Part shown: positions 30,625 through 39,569 of the stretch, in pieces
How the letters are laid out: each line of letters begins with the position of its first letter
How positions within the stretch are numbered: position 1 is the stretch's first letter
Source of the DNA: Neobacillus kokaensis
GTDB lineage: Bacteria; Bacillota; Bacilli; Bacillales; Cytobacillaceae
DNA length: 64,000 nt
Assembly: GCF_014656545.1 (NCBI RefSeq)
Contig: NZ_BNDS01000010.1
Span: 107,491-171,490, forward strand
Reading direction: 5' to 3'
Made by a program: the position numbers and the translations under genes
The notes under the pieces: generated by a model
The model's input: the letters and a program-made list of their open reading frames with translations, nothing else
Databases searched by the model: none
Told to the model about the DNA's origin: nothing

Positions 30625-30815
30625 ACATCTAAAATTCCATTTATGCTAGAAGTATTTAAGCCGCTAGAAGTTGTTACACTGGAACCGCTGTTCCCTTCAC
30701 CAGAGCCTGATATAGTCTTTGTGACTGATACCGGAGCAATCTTTACCGCCCCTCCAAAATTAACAATCCCTCCAGAAATTGTACCAATATTTACTCCAAA
30801 AGGGGTTTTGTTCAC
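30603..30815 (-). CDS. GerPA/GerPF-family spore protein
   Basis: A 70-residue protein, rich in Gly, Ser and Thr, with NIGTISGGIVNFGGAVKIAP and SVTKTISGSGEGNSG, typical of the GerPA/GerPF family needed for germinant passage through the spore coat. I place the start at the GTG at 30815, seven bases after GGAGG; the ATG two codons earlier touches the ribosome site. It stands alone, not in a gerP operon. Confidence 0.78.
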   Translation of the reverse strand: MNKTPFGVNIGTISGGIVNFGGAVKIAPVSVTKTISGSGEGNSGSSVTTSSGLNTSSINGILDVIRRSME

Positions 30816-31038
30816 AAGCATTCCTCCCTTCCTGCTTATTTCTATATAATATGTACAAGCTCAATGTTTGGTTTAAACGCCATCACTATGAATCAAAAAA
30901 TATGTTTTTTTCTCATTGCCATATTTTGAAAATAGCTATTCATGAAAATTTCTCTAGATAATCTAGTCGGATTTTCGAAATTCTAGTATGATGGAAGAAT
31001 GATTGATTTTTTGAGTAAAGCGAGGATTACAAAATAAA

Positions 31039-32589
31039 ATGAGTCTATTAAATGTTGAAAATTTATCACATACATTCGGAGATCGAACATTATTTAAAGA
31101 TGTTTCATTCCGCTTATTAGCAGAAGATCATGTCGGTCTTGTAGGAGCAAATGGTGTTGGAAAGTCGACGTTAATGAACATCATCACCGGGCAATTGATT
31201 CATGACGGCGGCCGGGTTGAATGGACACCAGGCGTTCATTACGGCTACTTGGATCAGCATACAGTGCTGACACGGGGGAAAACGATGCGCGATGTACTTC
31301 GTGATGCCTTTCTTCCCCTATTTGAAAAAGAAAAAGAATTAAATGAAGTAACCGCACAAATGGCTGATGCTTCACCTGAGGAGCTTGAGGTATTGCTTGA
31401 AAAAATGGGTGAAATTCAAGATGCACTTGACGCCGGCGGCTTCTATTCTTTGGATATTAAAATTGAAGAAGCGGCAAGAGGACTAGGACTAGATGCCATT
31501 GGTCTTGACCGTGATGTAGCTGCACTTAGCGGTGGACAGCGTACAAAAGTATTGTTAGCAAAACTCCTATTAGAGCAGCCCAAAGTTCTTTTGCTAGATG
31601 AGCCAACCAACTATCTCGATGTAGAGCATATCCGTTGGTTATCATCTTATCTAAAAGATTATCCTTATGCGTTCTTATTAATTTCCCACGATACTGAATT
31701 TATGAATTCAGTTTCAAATGCTATTTTTCACTTGGAATTTTCCAAGTTAACCCGGTATACAGCAAGCTATGAAAAATTCCTGGAACTTGCTGAAATTAAT
31801 AAGAATCAGCATATTAATGCTTACGAAAAGCAGCAGGAATTTATCAAAAAGCAAGAAGACTTTATCGCGAAAAACAAAGCACGATATTCGACGACTGGCC
31901 GGGCCAAAAGCCGGCAAAAGCAGTTAGACCGGATGGAGCGGATTGATCGCCCTGAAACTGCCTTGAAACCAACATTTGAATTTAAAGAATCGCGCTCAAG
32001 CAGCCGTTATGTCTTTGAAGCATCAGGACTTGAGATTGGCTATTCTCACCCACTCTTGCCAAAAATGGAAATGACATTAGAGCGCGGCGAGAAAGTTGCC
32101 ATAATAGGCTGCAATGGTGTCGGTAAATCAACTTTACTGAAAACCATGCTTGGAAAAATTGAACCGCTCGGTGGGAAAGTAGAGCGCGGCGATTTCCTCT
32201 TCCCTTCGTACTTTGAACAAGAGGTAAAGGCCGGTAATATTACACCAATTGAGGATGTCTGGAATTCCTTCCCGCACATGGATCAACATCAAGTACGCGC
32301 TGCTCTCGCCCGCTGCGGATTAAAAAACGAACATATCTCCCGCCCGCTAAACCAGCTAAGCGGTGGCGAGCAGGCGAAGGTGCGCCTTTGCAAGCTGATG
32401 ATGACAGAAAGTAACTGGATTTTATTCGACGAGCCGACAAACCATCTCGATATTGATGCGAAAGCAGAATTGAAACGAGCATTGAAAGCCTACAAAGGAA
32501 CGGTCGTTCTAGTCTGCCACGAACCAGATTTTTACGAGGATTGGGTGACAAAAATCTGGGATGTCGAGGAATGGGCACAATCGAACTAA
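31039..32589 (+). CDS. ABC-F family ATPase (YfmM-like)
   Basis: A 516-residue soluble protein with two ABC domains and no membrane segments. Walker A motifs are GANGVGKST (near residue 37) and GCNGVGKST (near 360). The signatures are LSGGQ and LSGGE, and both Walker B motifs are DEPTN-L-D. The linker between domains (about 235-300) is long and charged, as in ribosome-binding ABC-F translation factors. Some ABC-F proteins give antibiotic resistance, but none is indicated here. An MFS pump follows, loosely resembling the B. subtilis yfmM-yfmO neighbourhood. Confidence 0.88.
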   Translation: MSLLNVENLSHTFGDRTLFKDVSFRLLAEDHVGLVGANGVGKSTLMNIITGQLIHDGGRVEWTPGVHYGYLDQHTVLTRGKTMRDVLRDAFLPLFEKEKELNEVTAQMADASPEELEVLLEKMGEIQDALDAGGFYSLDIKIEEAARGLGLDAIGLDRDVAALSGGQRTKVLLAKLLLEQPKVLLLDEPTNYLDVEHIRWLSSYLKDYPYAFLLISHDTEFMNSVSNAIFHLEFSKLTRYTASYEKFLELAEINKNQHINAYEKQQEFIKKQEDFIAKNKARYSTTGRAKSRQKQLDRMERIDRPETALKPTFEFKESRSSSRYVFEASGLEIGYSHPLLPKMEMTLERGEKVAIIGCNGVGKSTLLKTMLGKIEPLGGKVERGDFLFPSYFEQEVKAGNITPIEDVWNSFPHMDQHQVRAALARCGLKNEHISRPLNQLSGGEQAKVRLCKLMMTESNWILFDEPTNHLDIDAKAELKRALKAYKGTVVLVCHEPDFYEDWVTKIWDVEEWAQSN

Positions 32590-32594
32590 ATAGT

Positions 32595-32624
32595 TAAAGG
32601 GTTCCATTCTTGGGACCCTTTTTA
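32595..32624 (+). terminator. Terminator of the ABC-F gene
   Basis: AAAGGGT pairs with ACCCTTT around a short loop, ending in a T-run. Confidence 0.85.
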
Positions 32625-32737
32625 CTTTATGATTTTCAGGCTTGCATAGTCTTACCATGCTAGGTGATAATTGTAAATGGGCTTTTAAAAGAAATAATAA
32701 TGACATTTTAGTATTTTTTATAAGGAGTGATCTTCCT

Positions 32738-33892
32738 TTGCAAACAAAATCAGCTTTACCGATTTTATTTGTAGTGATGTTTTTGGTAATGGTGGGATTT
32801 GGCATCATTATTCCAGTATTGCCGTTTTACGCTGAAGAAATTGGAGCTACCCCAACAGAACTTGGTCTTTTAATGGCGGTCTATTCGCTGATGCAGCTCA
32901 TTTTTGCTCCGATGTGGGGACAAGTTTCCGACCGGATTGGGAGAAAACCGGTGATGATGATTGGAATTGCCGGGCTGGCACTATCGTTTTTCATCCAAGC
33001 GATTTCAACCGAGCTGTGGATGCTCTTTGCCGCAAGGATCATCGGAGGAATTCTGTCATCCGCCAATATGCCAACCGCAATGGCTTATGTTGCTGATATA
33101 ACAACAGCGGAAAACCGTGGTAAAGGAATGGGGATAATAGGTGCAGCAACGGGCTTGGGCTTTGTTTTTGGCCCGGCAATTGGCGGGATTTTTTCCAAAA
33201 TTAGTTTAAGCATGCCGTTTTACATTGCAAGCGCCTCATCGTTTCTTACTTTATTTCTGGTAATGCTTCTATTAAAAGAATCCAAACACAAAAGCAGCGA
33301 TTCTATTCAGAAAAAGCAATCCTTTTGGAGCGCTTTTAACAGCGGCGCCTCTGTCTTGTTTATTGTGCAATTATTTATTTCTTTATCTCTTTCAGGCTTG
33401 GAAGCAACCTTTGCTTATTTTGCGGCCAAAAAAGCCGGGCTCAATACGGTACAGCTTGGTTATATTTTCATGATCATGGGGTTCGGCAGTGCGATGGTCC
33501 AAGGCGGCTTAGTCGGTAAATGGACAAAGAAATATGGAGAAAATGCCGTTATTCAAGGCGGGATAATTGTATCCGCTATTGGATTTGGGTTAATTTTACT
33601 TGTACATAACTTTGCTACCGCAGCAATTTATTTAACGATATTTGGACTCGGGAATGGTGTAATCCGTCCAAGTGTCTCTTCCCTGCTTACCAAGACAGCA
33701 AAAACAGGCCATGGAAGCTCAACCGGACTATTATCTTCTTTTGATTCATTAGGAAGAATTATTGGACCACCGCTTGGAGGCTGGCTTTTTTCCTTGTCCA
33801 TTGGGCTGCCGTATATATCAGGAGCCATTATCACAATCGCAGCCTTTGTCCTATTTCTATTATTCCGCCCAAAGGATGCTGTGAATATGTAA
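32738..33892 (+). CDS. MFS multidrug-type efflux transporter
   Basis: A 384-residue major facilitator with 12 membrane segments. The family motif A is GQVSDRIGRKP after segment 2, and motif C, GPAIGGIF, follows in segment 5, which marks drug:proton antiporters of the Bmr/NorA type. The start is TTG at 32738 with AAGGAGTGA upstream. The substrate is unknown. It follows the ABC-F gene but has that gene's terminator in between. Confidence 0.85.
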   Translation: MQTKSALPILFVVMFLVMVGFGIIIPVLPFYAEEIGATPTELGLLMAVYSLMQLIFAPMWGQVSDRIGRKPVMMIGIAGLALSFFIQAISTELWMLFAARIIGGILSSANMPTAMAYVADITTAENRGKGMGIIGAATGLGFVFGPAIGGIFSKISLSMPFYIASASSFLTLFLVMLLLKESKHKSSDSIQKKQSFWSAFNSGASVLFIVQLFISLSLSGLEATFAYFAAKKAGLNTVQLGYIFMIMGFGSAMVQGGLVGKWTKKYGENAVIQGGIIVSAIGFGLILLVHNFATAAIYLTIFGLGNGVIRPSVSSLLTKTAKTGHGSSTGLLSSFDSLGRIIGPPLGGWLFSLSIGLPYISGAIITIAAFVLFLLFRPKDAVNM

Positions 33893-33957
33893 TTTTAAGG
33901 TATGGACTAGCATAGAATGAGTACGAAGATTCATTTGATTAAAGGAGCCGGGGAAAA

Positions 33958-34302
33958 ATGAAATTATCAACCTTTATAAGCGTGCTGGGTCTTTTGCTCA
34001 CACTAGGTTTCGTTGCCTACCTTGATTCACCGTACTCATTTATGAATATTAACTATTCTTATTCCGCTGACCAGCCGGTAATAGCGCAGCCAGCCAGCAT
34101 ACAGCCAGCTGAAGAAGAACCAGAGCTTGTAGAAAAATTAGAAAAGATAGAAAAGGTAGATGGTTATATCGTAGAAACGTACCAAGAATACGAGATTTAT
34201 AAGGACCCAAATGGAAATGTCACGGAAGAAATCCCTACCTCTAAAATGGAAACATTGAAATACTGGGATCAAAGTGAGTACTCCCCTTCGGTTTTTGAAT
34301 AA
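33958..34302 (+). CDS. Membrane-anchored hypothetical protein
   Basis: A 114-residue protein with one N-terminal membrane segment (MKLSTFISVLGLLLTLGFVA), then a Pro/Glu-rich linker and a charged tail. It is probably exposed outside the cell. AAAGGAGC precedes the ATG. I do not recognise it. It follows the MFS gene by 65 bp with no terminator between, so the two may be cotranscribed. Confidence 0.65.
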   Translation: MKLSTFISVLGLLLTLGFVAYLDSPYSFMNINYSYSADQPVIAQPASIQPAEEEPELVEKLEKIEKVDGYIVETYQEYEIYKDPNGNVTEEIPTSKMETLKYWDQSEYSPSVFE

Positions 34303-34323
34303 AACATTTTCTATCTTTAAAGA

Positions 34324-34361
34324 TAAAAAGGCTTTTGGGCAGTGTTCCCAAAAGCTTTTTT
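34324..34361. terminator. Bidirectional terminator
   Basis: AAAAGGCTTTTGGG pairs with CCCAAAAGCTTTTT between convergent genes. Confidence 0.9.
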
Positions 34362-34402
34362 CACCTTACTTATTAATTTAGAAGGTTTACTCACTTGGGT
34401 TA

Positions 34403-35950
34403 TTATACCACCAATCGAAGAAATAGATCTGCGCCCGGTGTAATTGTCGCAGTGGTAATTTGTACAGGTGCTTGTCCCGGCAATGCTACAAATATGCCAT
34501 AGGACCCTGCCTGAAGATTTGGCAGACGGAACATTCCATCCGAAGCGGTTACTCCTGTATCAATTAAGACATTGGTTTTCGTCGTATACATAGATACATT
34601 AATATTACCTCTTCGTGCAAAGACTCTTGCATTTCCGATTGGATTTCCATTTTGGTTAACGACTTGTCCATAAAAACTGCCTAACTTTGTTTTCAAATTT
34701 TTCCCTCTATTTCTCCTGCCGCTGCTTCGATTTCCTGAGGTTCTTGCCTCTGCACTGCACGGAAGATTTTGATTTAATGTTGACTGCCTGCGTATGGCTT
34801 TCCCGCTCGTACGTTTTACGGCGTTACTAGCATCGATTAACCCATATCCAAAGAAAGCATCCCATTCTTTAATGGCTGCATCAATTGGTTTTGCTGATCT
34901 CTGAATAACCTGAATAATTTCTTGATTGCTAAGCTGCGGGTAGATCGCTCTTAACATAACTGCCAATCCGGCTACAAATGGTGCTGCCTGTGATGTCCCG
35001 CTTAAAGCATCGTAGTTTAATTGTACATTTGCTACTGGATAAGTAGGAGTTGTTGAAAGAATAGCAATACCAGGAGCAGTAACGCCAACATCCATGCCCC
35101 AGCTAGAAAAATAAGCACGATCATTCGCCTGATTTGTTGCAGAAACTGAAAATACATAATTATACCCAGCAGGATATTGTATTTGTTCATTTCCATTATT
35201 ACCGGCTGATGCTACGATCACGAGGCCTCGATTCCAAGCAAAATTGATGGCCAGCTGAAAGGCTTGGCTATATGCAGGACTGCCTAAGCTCATGTTAATG
35301 ACATTTGCCCCATTGTTCACTGCATAAAGTATTCCTGCTACAATCCAGGAAGTTTGGCCTTGTCCTTGTGGACCGCCTAAAACTTTGACGGGCATGATGT
35401 TAGCCGTATTAAAACTCATCCCTGCGATTCCGGTTTTATTATTCGTAACGGCAGCTGCAACCCCCGCAACATGTGTTCCATGACCATTAATATCAATAAA
35501 ACTACTATCTGTAGTGAAATTAGCCGGTGAAACTATTTTTTGCGCTAAATCAGGATGGTTTGGGTCAATACCTGTATCCAATATCGCAATGATTTGAGAA
35601 GGTGTTCGATTGCGGACCTGATCCCATGCCTGCTCCGGATTCGTTCTCCTAAGCCCCCATTGGCATTGCAGTCCGTTATTTGAAGTTTGAATTGGTGTTT
35701 TATAAAATGGATCATTGGGTCTGAAGTTAGCTGAATAGGTCTTTTCTGTTTCTACAAAAGTAACATGGGGTGAAGCGTGGTAGGCCTTAAATGCAAAGGT
35801 GGCATTAATTTGGGGAACCGTTACGACTTCTACGTTAATTTCGGGAAATTGCTTAATAACCTTACACCCATTTACCTGATGTAAATAGACACGCTGAGCC
35901 TTATTACAATCAGGATGGAAACCTACTAACAGGTTTACATTAGCATTCAA
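34403..35950 (-). CDS. Subtilisin-family (S8) protease with C-terminal beta domain
   Basis: A 515-residue subtilase. The catalytic triad is complete: Asp in AILDTGIDPNHPD, His in NGHGTHVAGV, Ser in ALSGTSQAAPFVAG. An inhibitor-like prodomain precedes the catalytic part, and a basic linker leads to a carboxypeptidase-regulatory-like beta domain (FYGQVVNQNGNPIGNARV) at the C-terminus. There is no signal peptide, which is unusual; it may work in the mother cell or in the spore. The TTG start has AAAGGAGG eight bases upstream. The neighbouring CotH-type gene supports a spore role, but this is inference. Confidence 0.88.
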   Translation of the reverse strand: MNANVNLLVGFHPDCNKAQRVYLHQVNGCKVIKQFPEINVEVVTVPQINATFAFKAYHASPHVTFVETEKTYSANFRPNDPFYKTPIQTSNNGLQCQWGLRRTNPEQAWDQVRNRTPSQIIAILDTGIDPNHPDLAQKIVSPANFTTDSSFIDINGHGTHVAGVAAAVTNNKTGIAGMSFNTANIMPVKVLGGPQGQGQTSWIVAGILYAVNNGANVINMSLGSPAYSQAFQLAINFAWNRGLVIVASAGNNGNEQIQYPAGYNYVFSVSATNQANDRAYFSSWGMDVGVTAPGIAILSTTPTYPVANVQLNYDALSGTSQAAPFVAGLAVMLRAIYPQLSNQEIIQVIQRSAKPIDAAIKEWDAFFGYGLIDASNAVKRTSGKAIRRQSTLNQNLPCSAEARTSGNRSSGRRNRGKNLKTKLGSFYGQVVNQNGNPIGNARVFARRGNINVSMYTTKTNVLIDTGVTASDGMFRLPNLQAGSYGIFVALPGQAPVQITTATITPGADLFLRLVV

Positions 35951-36075
35951 TGTACATCCCTCCTTTATGAAAATGTCGAAATGCTTGTCCGACTTAAAAT
36001 AAAGTATTCAAAGGAGAGTGAATGCGTAAGGGCTTATTTCCTAATGATATAAGGATTTTTTAAGGACAATACAAC

Positions 36076-37182
36076 CTAGGATTTTAAATCTATTAAATGA
36101 TTTTGAATGTACGTTCGACGATTCCGAATGAATTGACGAATCAAATCTATTTCTTTCTCAAACTGTTCTAACGAATACGAAATGTAAGGATCTTTCCTTA
36201 AATCGTTTTGCAGCATTGTTTTTAAAGAATCTATTCTTGGTGTTAGGTAACTCTCTGTAAATTTTTCAGCAAGGATTTTCTCAAGCAGCTCCCTATATTG
36301 TTTTCTAAACAGTCCATGTTCTAAAAGACGGACAGCCAGAAGGTTGGTTTGATCACCAGTAATCGGGACAAAATCATACTCCATGATTGCTCCGTGACAA
36401 TCTCTTCCCCATGTGGCTTCATTATCCCATGGAATGATTTCGAATAGATTTGTTTCAGCATTAAGGACTAAGGCATAGTTTTGGTGGAAAGCATCAAAGT
36501 TTTGAATACAAACGACACCAGCGTACCATCTGAAAAATTGATCAACGTCTAAATACTTTTTTATTTCAGTTGGGAAATCCTCATTAGAAAGGGTATTGAT
36601 TTTAAAAATAAATGCCCTTAAATACTGATCATCCTCGATATCCCCATATTTGCGTTCATAACCGGCTAATACATCCAGCTTAAAACTTTTATCATACGTG
36701 CTGAATAAACAAAAATCGGCGTTACTGTTTTCCGCATAGTAGATTGCCTTTACCGGTATGTTTCTTTTTTGAAAAAATAAACGGTCAACGGACTCTATTT
36801 CTAAGTAAATGCCGGCATTTTTTCCATTGATTTTTAATACGATGTGTTTTGTTTGCGGTGAGTGAACACCAATCTCTTGAAAAAAATCGAAGGATAATTT
36901 CGATCGTATAAGCGAGGAATCCATAAATTCAGCGTTAAGATGCAATTCTTGGTTCTTTTGATAGGCTGAGGGTTTTAGGAATGTAAAAAGGTAGGATTTC
37001 TTTTCAAATTCGCGGATATGATTTCCTCGAAAGGCAATGCCAATATCATAAGTTTTGTTATTCATCATTAACTTCGCCGGAACGGGATCATCGAACCAAA
37101 TATCACGCTTAAGTTCTCGAAGATTAGCCGGACGAATGAAAAGATGATAAGCTGGTAATTCTAGCCTAGATGGGCTAGTCAT
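36076..37182 (-). CDS. CotH-family spore coat protein kinase
   Basis: A 368-residue CotH-type protein. CotH is an atypical kinase that phosphorylates coat proteins such as CotB and CotG. The recognisable core is QNFDAFHQNYALVLN followed by FEIIPWDNEATWGRD, with the metal-binding Asp. The ATG has GAGGAAG ten bases upstream. A SigK-like -10 motif lies 40 bp upstream, which fits mother-cell expression. No cotB or cotG is in the window, so its target is unknown. Confidence 0.82.
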   Translation of the reverse strand: MTSPSRLELPAYHLFIRPANLRELKRDIWFDDPVPAKLMMNNKTYDIGIAFRGNHIREFEKKSYLFTFLKPSAYQKNQELHLNAEFMDSSLIRSKLSFDFFQEIGVHSPQTKHIVLKINGKNAGIYLEIESVDRLFFQKRNIPVKAIYYAENSNADFCLFSTYDKSFKLDVLAGYERKYGDIEDDQYLRAFIFKINTLSNEDFPTEIKKYLDVDQFFRWYAGVVCIQNFDAFHQNYALVLNAETNLFEIIPWDNEATWGRDCHGAIMEYDFVPITGDQTNLLAVRLLEHGLFRKQYRELLEKILAEKFTESYLTPRIDSLKTMLQNDLRKDPYISYSLEQFEKEIDLIRQFIRNRRTYIQNHLIDLKS

Positions 37183-37221
37183 TATACATACACTTCCTCT
37201 TCAGGTATAAATTGTCCATAA

Positions 37222-37230
37222 TATTGTATG
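37222..37230 (-). promoter_or_regulatory. Possible SigK -10 element
   Basis: On the minus strand CATACAATA fits the SigK -10 consensus CATAnnnTA, 40 bp before the CotH-type ATG. The -35 (AC) cannot be fixed with confidence. Confidence 0.35.
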
Positions 37231-37349
37231 TACTTGAGAATGTTCCTGTGTGGGGGTATGGGAGATTTAAATACAAATTAACAATCCATTATTATAATAG
37301 GCCTTACTATGTGGATTTAGGGTTAGAAACAAAGGTAGTAGGAGCATAG

Positions 37350-37382
37350 AAAAAATTGTCTCCAATCGGGGCTATTGGAGAC
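37350..37382 (-). terminator. Terminator of the TlpA operon
   Basis: GTCTCCAAT pairs with ATTGGAGAC, with T-rich sequence after it on the minus strand, about 120 bp after the TlpA stop. Confidence 0.8.
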
Positions 37383-37501
37383 ACTACTTAGCGGCCAAAC
37401 AAATAAAGTCTTCAATCACGGCTAATTTTTCGGTTTTTACCAGACAAATTGAATAACATGTGAATGTCCAACTTCCCCCGATTTTTTATTAAAAAGCCAC
37501 T

Positions 37502-38071
37502 TTAATTAATACTTTTCATAATTTCAGTCATCATCTCTATATCCATTGGACCAATTATTTTCTTATAGATTATACCATTCGTATCAATAATATAGCTTGT
37601 TGGAATCGTAAAGGCTTGATATGCATCTCCTATTTCCCCAGTGCTGTCTAGTAATATTGGAAAGGTTAAACCATAATCCTTCACAAACGCTCCAACCCCA
37701 TTGGGATCTTTTTCCGCCGTCGTTAAGTTTACGGCTAAAATTTCAACATTTTTTCCTTTTTGTTCTTTATAGAATTCTTGCATATGAGGCATTTCTGCTT
37801 TACATGGCGGACACCAGGTTGCCCAAAAGTTCAAGATTAGTTTCTTCCCTTTAAAATCGGACAGTTGAACATCTTTTCCATCCAATGTCTTCAATTGAAA
37901 ATTAGGAGCTTTGTTTCCCTCTTGAAAGCCAATTTTTATGGAACCTTGATCACTAGGTTTACTTACTTCCTGTATTTTCTTTTCAGCTTCAGTTGGTGAT
38001 GAGGTATAATCATATATTCCCCATCCAATTAGACCAAATAAAGCAATGATAACGATTATCTTTTTGTACAC
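37502..38071 (-). CDS. TlpA/ResA-like membrane-anchored thioredoxin
   Basis: A 189-residue extracytoplasmic thioredoxin-like protein: an N-terminal anchor (residues 3-20), then a TlpA domain with active site NFWATWCPPCKAEMPHM. It resembles the yneN product. The GTG at 38071 has GAGGAGTG six bases upstream; a longer frame lacks a site. It is probably in an operon behind the membrane protein at 38329-38994, whose promoter carries a CstR-like palindrome. A role in reactive-sulfur or disulfide handling outside the membrane is inferred. Confidence 0.85.
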   Translation of the reverse strand: MYKKIIVIIALFGLIGWGIYDYTSSPTEAEKKIQEVSKPSDQGSIKIGFQEGNKAPNFQLKTLDGKDVQLSDFKGKKLILNFWATWCPPCKAEMPHMQEFYKEQKGKNVEILAVNLTTAEKDPNGVGAFVKDYGLTFPILLDSTGEIGDAYQAFTIPTSYIIDTNGIIYKKIIGPMDIEMMTEIMKSIN

Positions 38072-38194
38072 TTTATTCACTCCTCTAGATAGTATAAGTG
38101 GATGAAAAGGCACTTATCATTTGCATTTTGCCAGTAAAAAGTAAAATGCAAATGATAATTAGAATCACCCCATTGAGCTTTGGTAAAAAATTAT

Positions 38195-38278
38195 TTATTC
38201 TTTTCTAATGAATACGTTACAATTACTGACAAAATGAGAAATGGAATTCCGGGCAATGAAAATTGAGATATTTGCCAT
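38195..38278 (-). CDS. Possible tiny protein between the membrane protein and TlpA genes
   Basis: An ATG at 38278 with AGGGGAG six bases upstream opens a 27-codon frame (MANISIFIARN and so on). An overlapping frame without a start codon, ending at 38191, encodes FSLPGIPFLILSVIVTYSLE, which looks like a real membrane segment. A single-base shift near the start would join this site to that frame, so the gene may be frameshifted, mis-sequenced or spurious. Confidence 0.3.
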   Translation of the reverse strand: MANISIFIARNSISHFVSNCNVFIRKE

Positions 38279-38328
38279 AGAAAACTCCCCTATCGGCTTT
38301 ATTCTTACAAACGATTGTTAAGAATCAA

Positions 38329-38994
38329 TTAAGAAATGGTTTTTTTATCCCAATTAAATAATGAAACAATAATGAGCCCGATAAAAAACCACTGTTCGAT
38401 TGAAAATATGAATAACCTTGAATCTGTTTTTCCTTGAGCAAAAGATAGAAAAAGACTCAGAAAAGAAAATAAGATGTAATTGGTAAAAATTTTCCTTTCG
38501 GATAATTGCTGTTTAAATAAAAAGAACATCAGAACAAAAATAGGAAAAAAACCTAGAATAAGGTGAATCATTTTGTCGTTATCCAAAAATACAAGTTCTA
38601 AAATGTGGTATGCGCTTATGACAGAAAAACTAAAAATGAATCCAGTTTGTGAGATAAGCAAGTTTCCTATATGGCTTTTCTGTGCTCTAAACACGAAGAA
38701 AACTATGGAAAGGATGATTGCAAGAAACAGTCCTTTCATTCCTCCCGTAAAATACAATAAGGAGAATGGACTTTTCATCACCAAAGATGGCTCAAGGATG
38801 ATTAAGCTCCCTTTCCAAATAAGAAATCCTAAAAATAGACTATTTGATAATACATCTAATATTTTTTTATGTAATTCCCTTTCTTGAGTTCTTATTAGCC
38901 AAAGCTTGATAACGAGTATAGCGAAAAGGACAGCAATTCCAAGCAAAAGCCATTTAAACAAAATAGCAAAAGACCCTATTTGAACAATCTGCAT
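38329..38994 (-). CDS. Polytopic membrane protein of unknown function
   Basis: A 221-residue hydrophobic protein with about six to seven membrane segments and a basic C-terminus. I do not recognise a family with certainty; the place before a TlpA thioredoxin suggests a redox partner (compare DoxX, MauE or CcdA types), but no CXXC pair is visible in the membrane. Its promoter overlaps a CstR-like palindrome at 39045-39062, linking it to the sulfur cluster. Confidence 0.65.
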   Translation of the reverse strand: MQIVQIGSFAILFKWLLLGIAVLFAILVIKLWLIRTQERELHKKILDVLSNSLFLGFLIWKGSLIILEPSLVMKSPFSLLYFTGGMKGLFLAIILSIVFFVFRAQKSHIGNLLISQTGFIFSFSVISAYHILELVFLDNDKMIHLILGFFPIFVLMFFLFKQQLSERKIFTNYILFSFLSLFLSFAQGKTDSRLFIFSIEQWFFIGLIIVSLFNWDKKTIS

Positions 38995-39037
38995 AAGGGA
39001 CCCCCCTTTAATTCACAAAGCCATTAAAGCTCTTTTT

Positions 39038-39069
39038 CGCTTATTATACCACAAGGGGTATAATAAGCG
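39038..39069. promoter_or_regulatory. Long palindrome with CstR-like core and -10 element
   Basis: CGCTTATTATACC and GGTATAATAAGCG form 13-bp arms around ACAAGG. The core TATACC-ACAAGG-GGTATA (39045-39062) has the shape of the other operators in the sulfur cluster. On the minus strand the right-hand part contains TATAAT, so a repressor bound here could block the promoter of the gene starting at 38994. No U-run follows on either side, so a terminator is less likely. Confidence 0.55.
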
Positions 39070-39078
39070 AAGGAGATG

Positions 39079-39468
39079 TTAATGATTTATGACTTCAAAT
39101 GACTCACTTATTTTAATACTATCTTTAACTGACTGAACCATCGCACAATTTTTAAATGCCATCTCAATGGATTTTTTAATTTGTTCTTCCTTAAGACCCG
39201 TGCCTTCAATGATATAATGCAGGCTAATTTCGGTTACTTTATTAGCCTCTTCCTTTTTTCTTTCAACATTTGATTGGATACGAATTGCCTCAACTTTCAT
39301 TCTTTTCTTTTCTAAAATTTTATATAATACCCCGCTGCTGCATCCAACAATAGATGAAACCAATAATTCGAATGGTCTATAACCCTTTGAATCATCAGAT
39401 GAAATAGGTAAAATACCGTAAATTGTTTCATGATTTGTTACACCATTTTTATACTCGTACTCTAACAT
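39079..39468 (-). CDS. OsmC-family thiol peroxidase-like protein
   Basis: A 129-residue OsmC/Ohr-fold protein. The two family cysteines are in VGCSSGVLYKILEKKRMKV and KNCAMVQSV. OsmC-type proteins reduce organic hydroperoxides, and some act on persulfides. The ATG at 39468 has GGAAGGGG upstream; the longer frame is not supported. It lies downstream of the DsrE gene, separated by that gene's terminator. Company with DsrE, TusA and rhodanese genes points to sulfur redox work. Confidence 0.85.
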   Translation of the reverse strand: MLEYEYKNGVTNHETIYGILPISSDDSKGYRPFELLVSSIVGCSSGVLYKILEKKRMKVEAIRIQSNVERKKEEANKVTEISLHYIIEGTGLKEEQIKKSIEMAFKNCAMVQSVKDSIKISESFEVINH

Positions 39469-39532
39469 CTGCAATCCCCTTCCTAAAAAGTATGATTCAA
39501 TCCTCTCATACAATTGTTAAGATTATATTAAG

Positions 39533-39563
39533 CACAAAAAAAACGCTTGGCATCCAAGCGTTT
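39533..39563 (-). terminator. Terminator of the DsrE gene
   Basis: AAACGCTTGG pairs with CCAAGCGTTT, followed by T8 on the minus strand. Confidence 0.9.
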
Positions 39564-39569
39564 GTCTTT

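Larger units (their letters stand above)
37183..37501. other. Gene-free region between the CotH and TlpA genes
   Basis: A 319-bp stretch with the promoter of the CotH-type gene near its left end and the terminator of the TlpA gene at 37350-37382. I see no coding frame or further structure. Confidence 0.55.

Noticed and set aside
30779-30961. Plus-strand small frame between the GerPF-like and ABC-F genes
   Set aside because: It lacks a ribosome site and lies antisense to the GerPF-like gene start.
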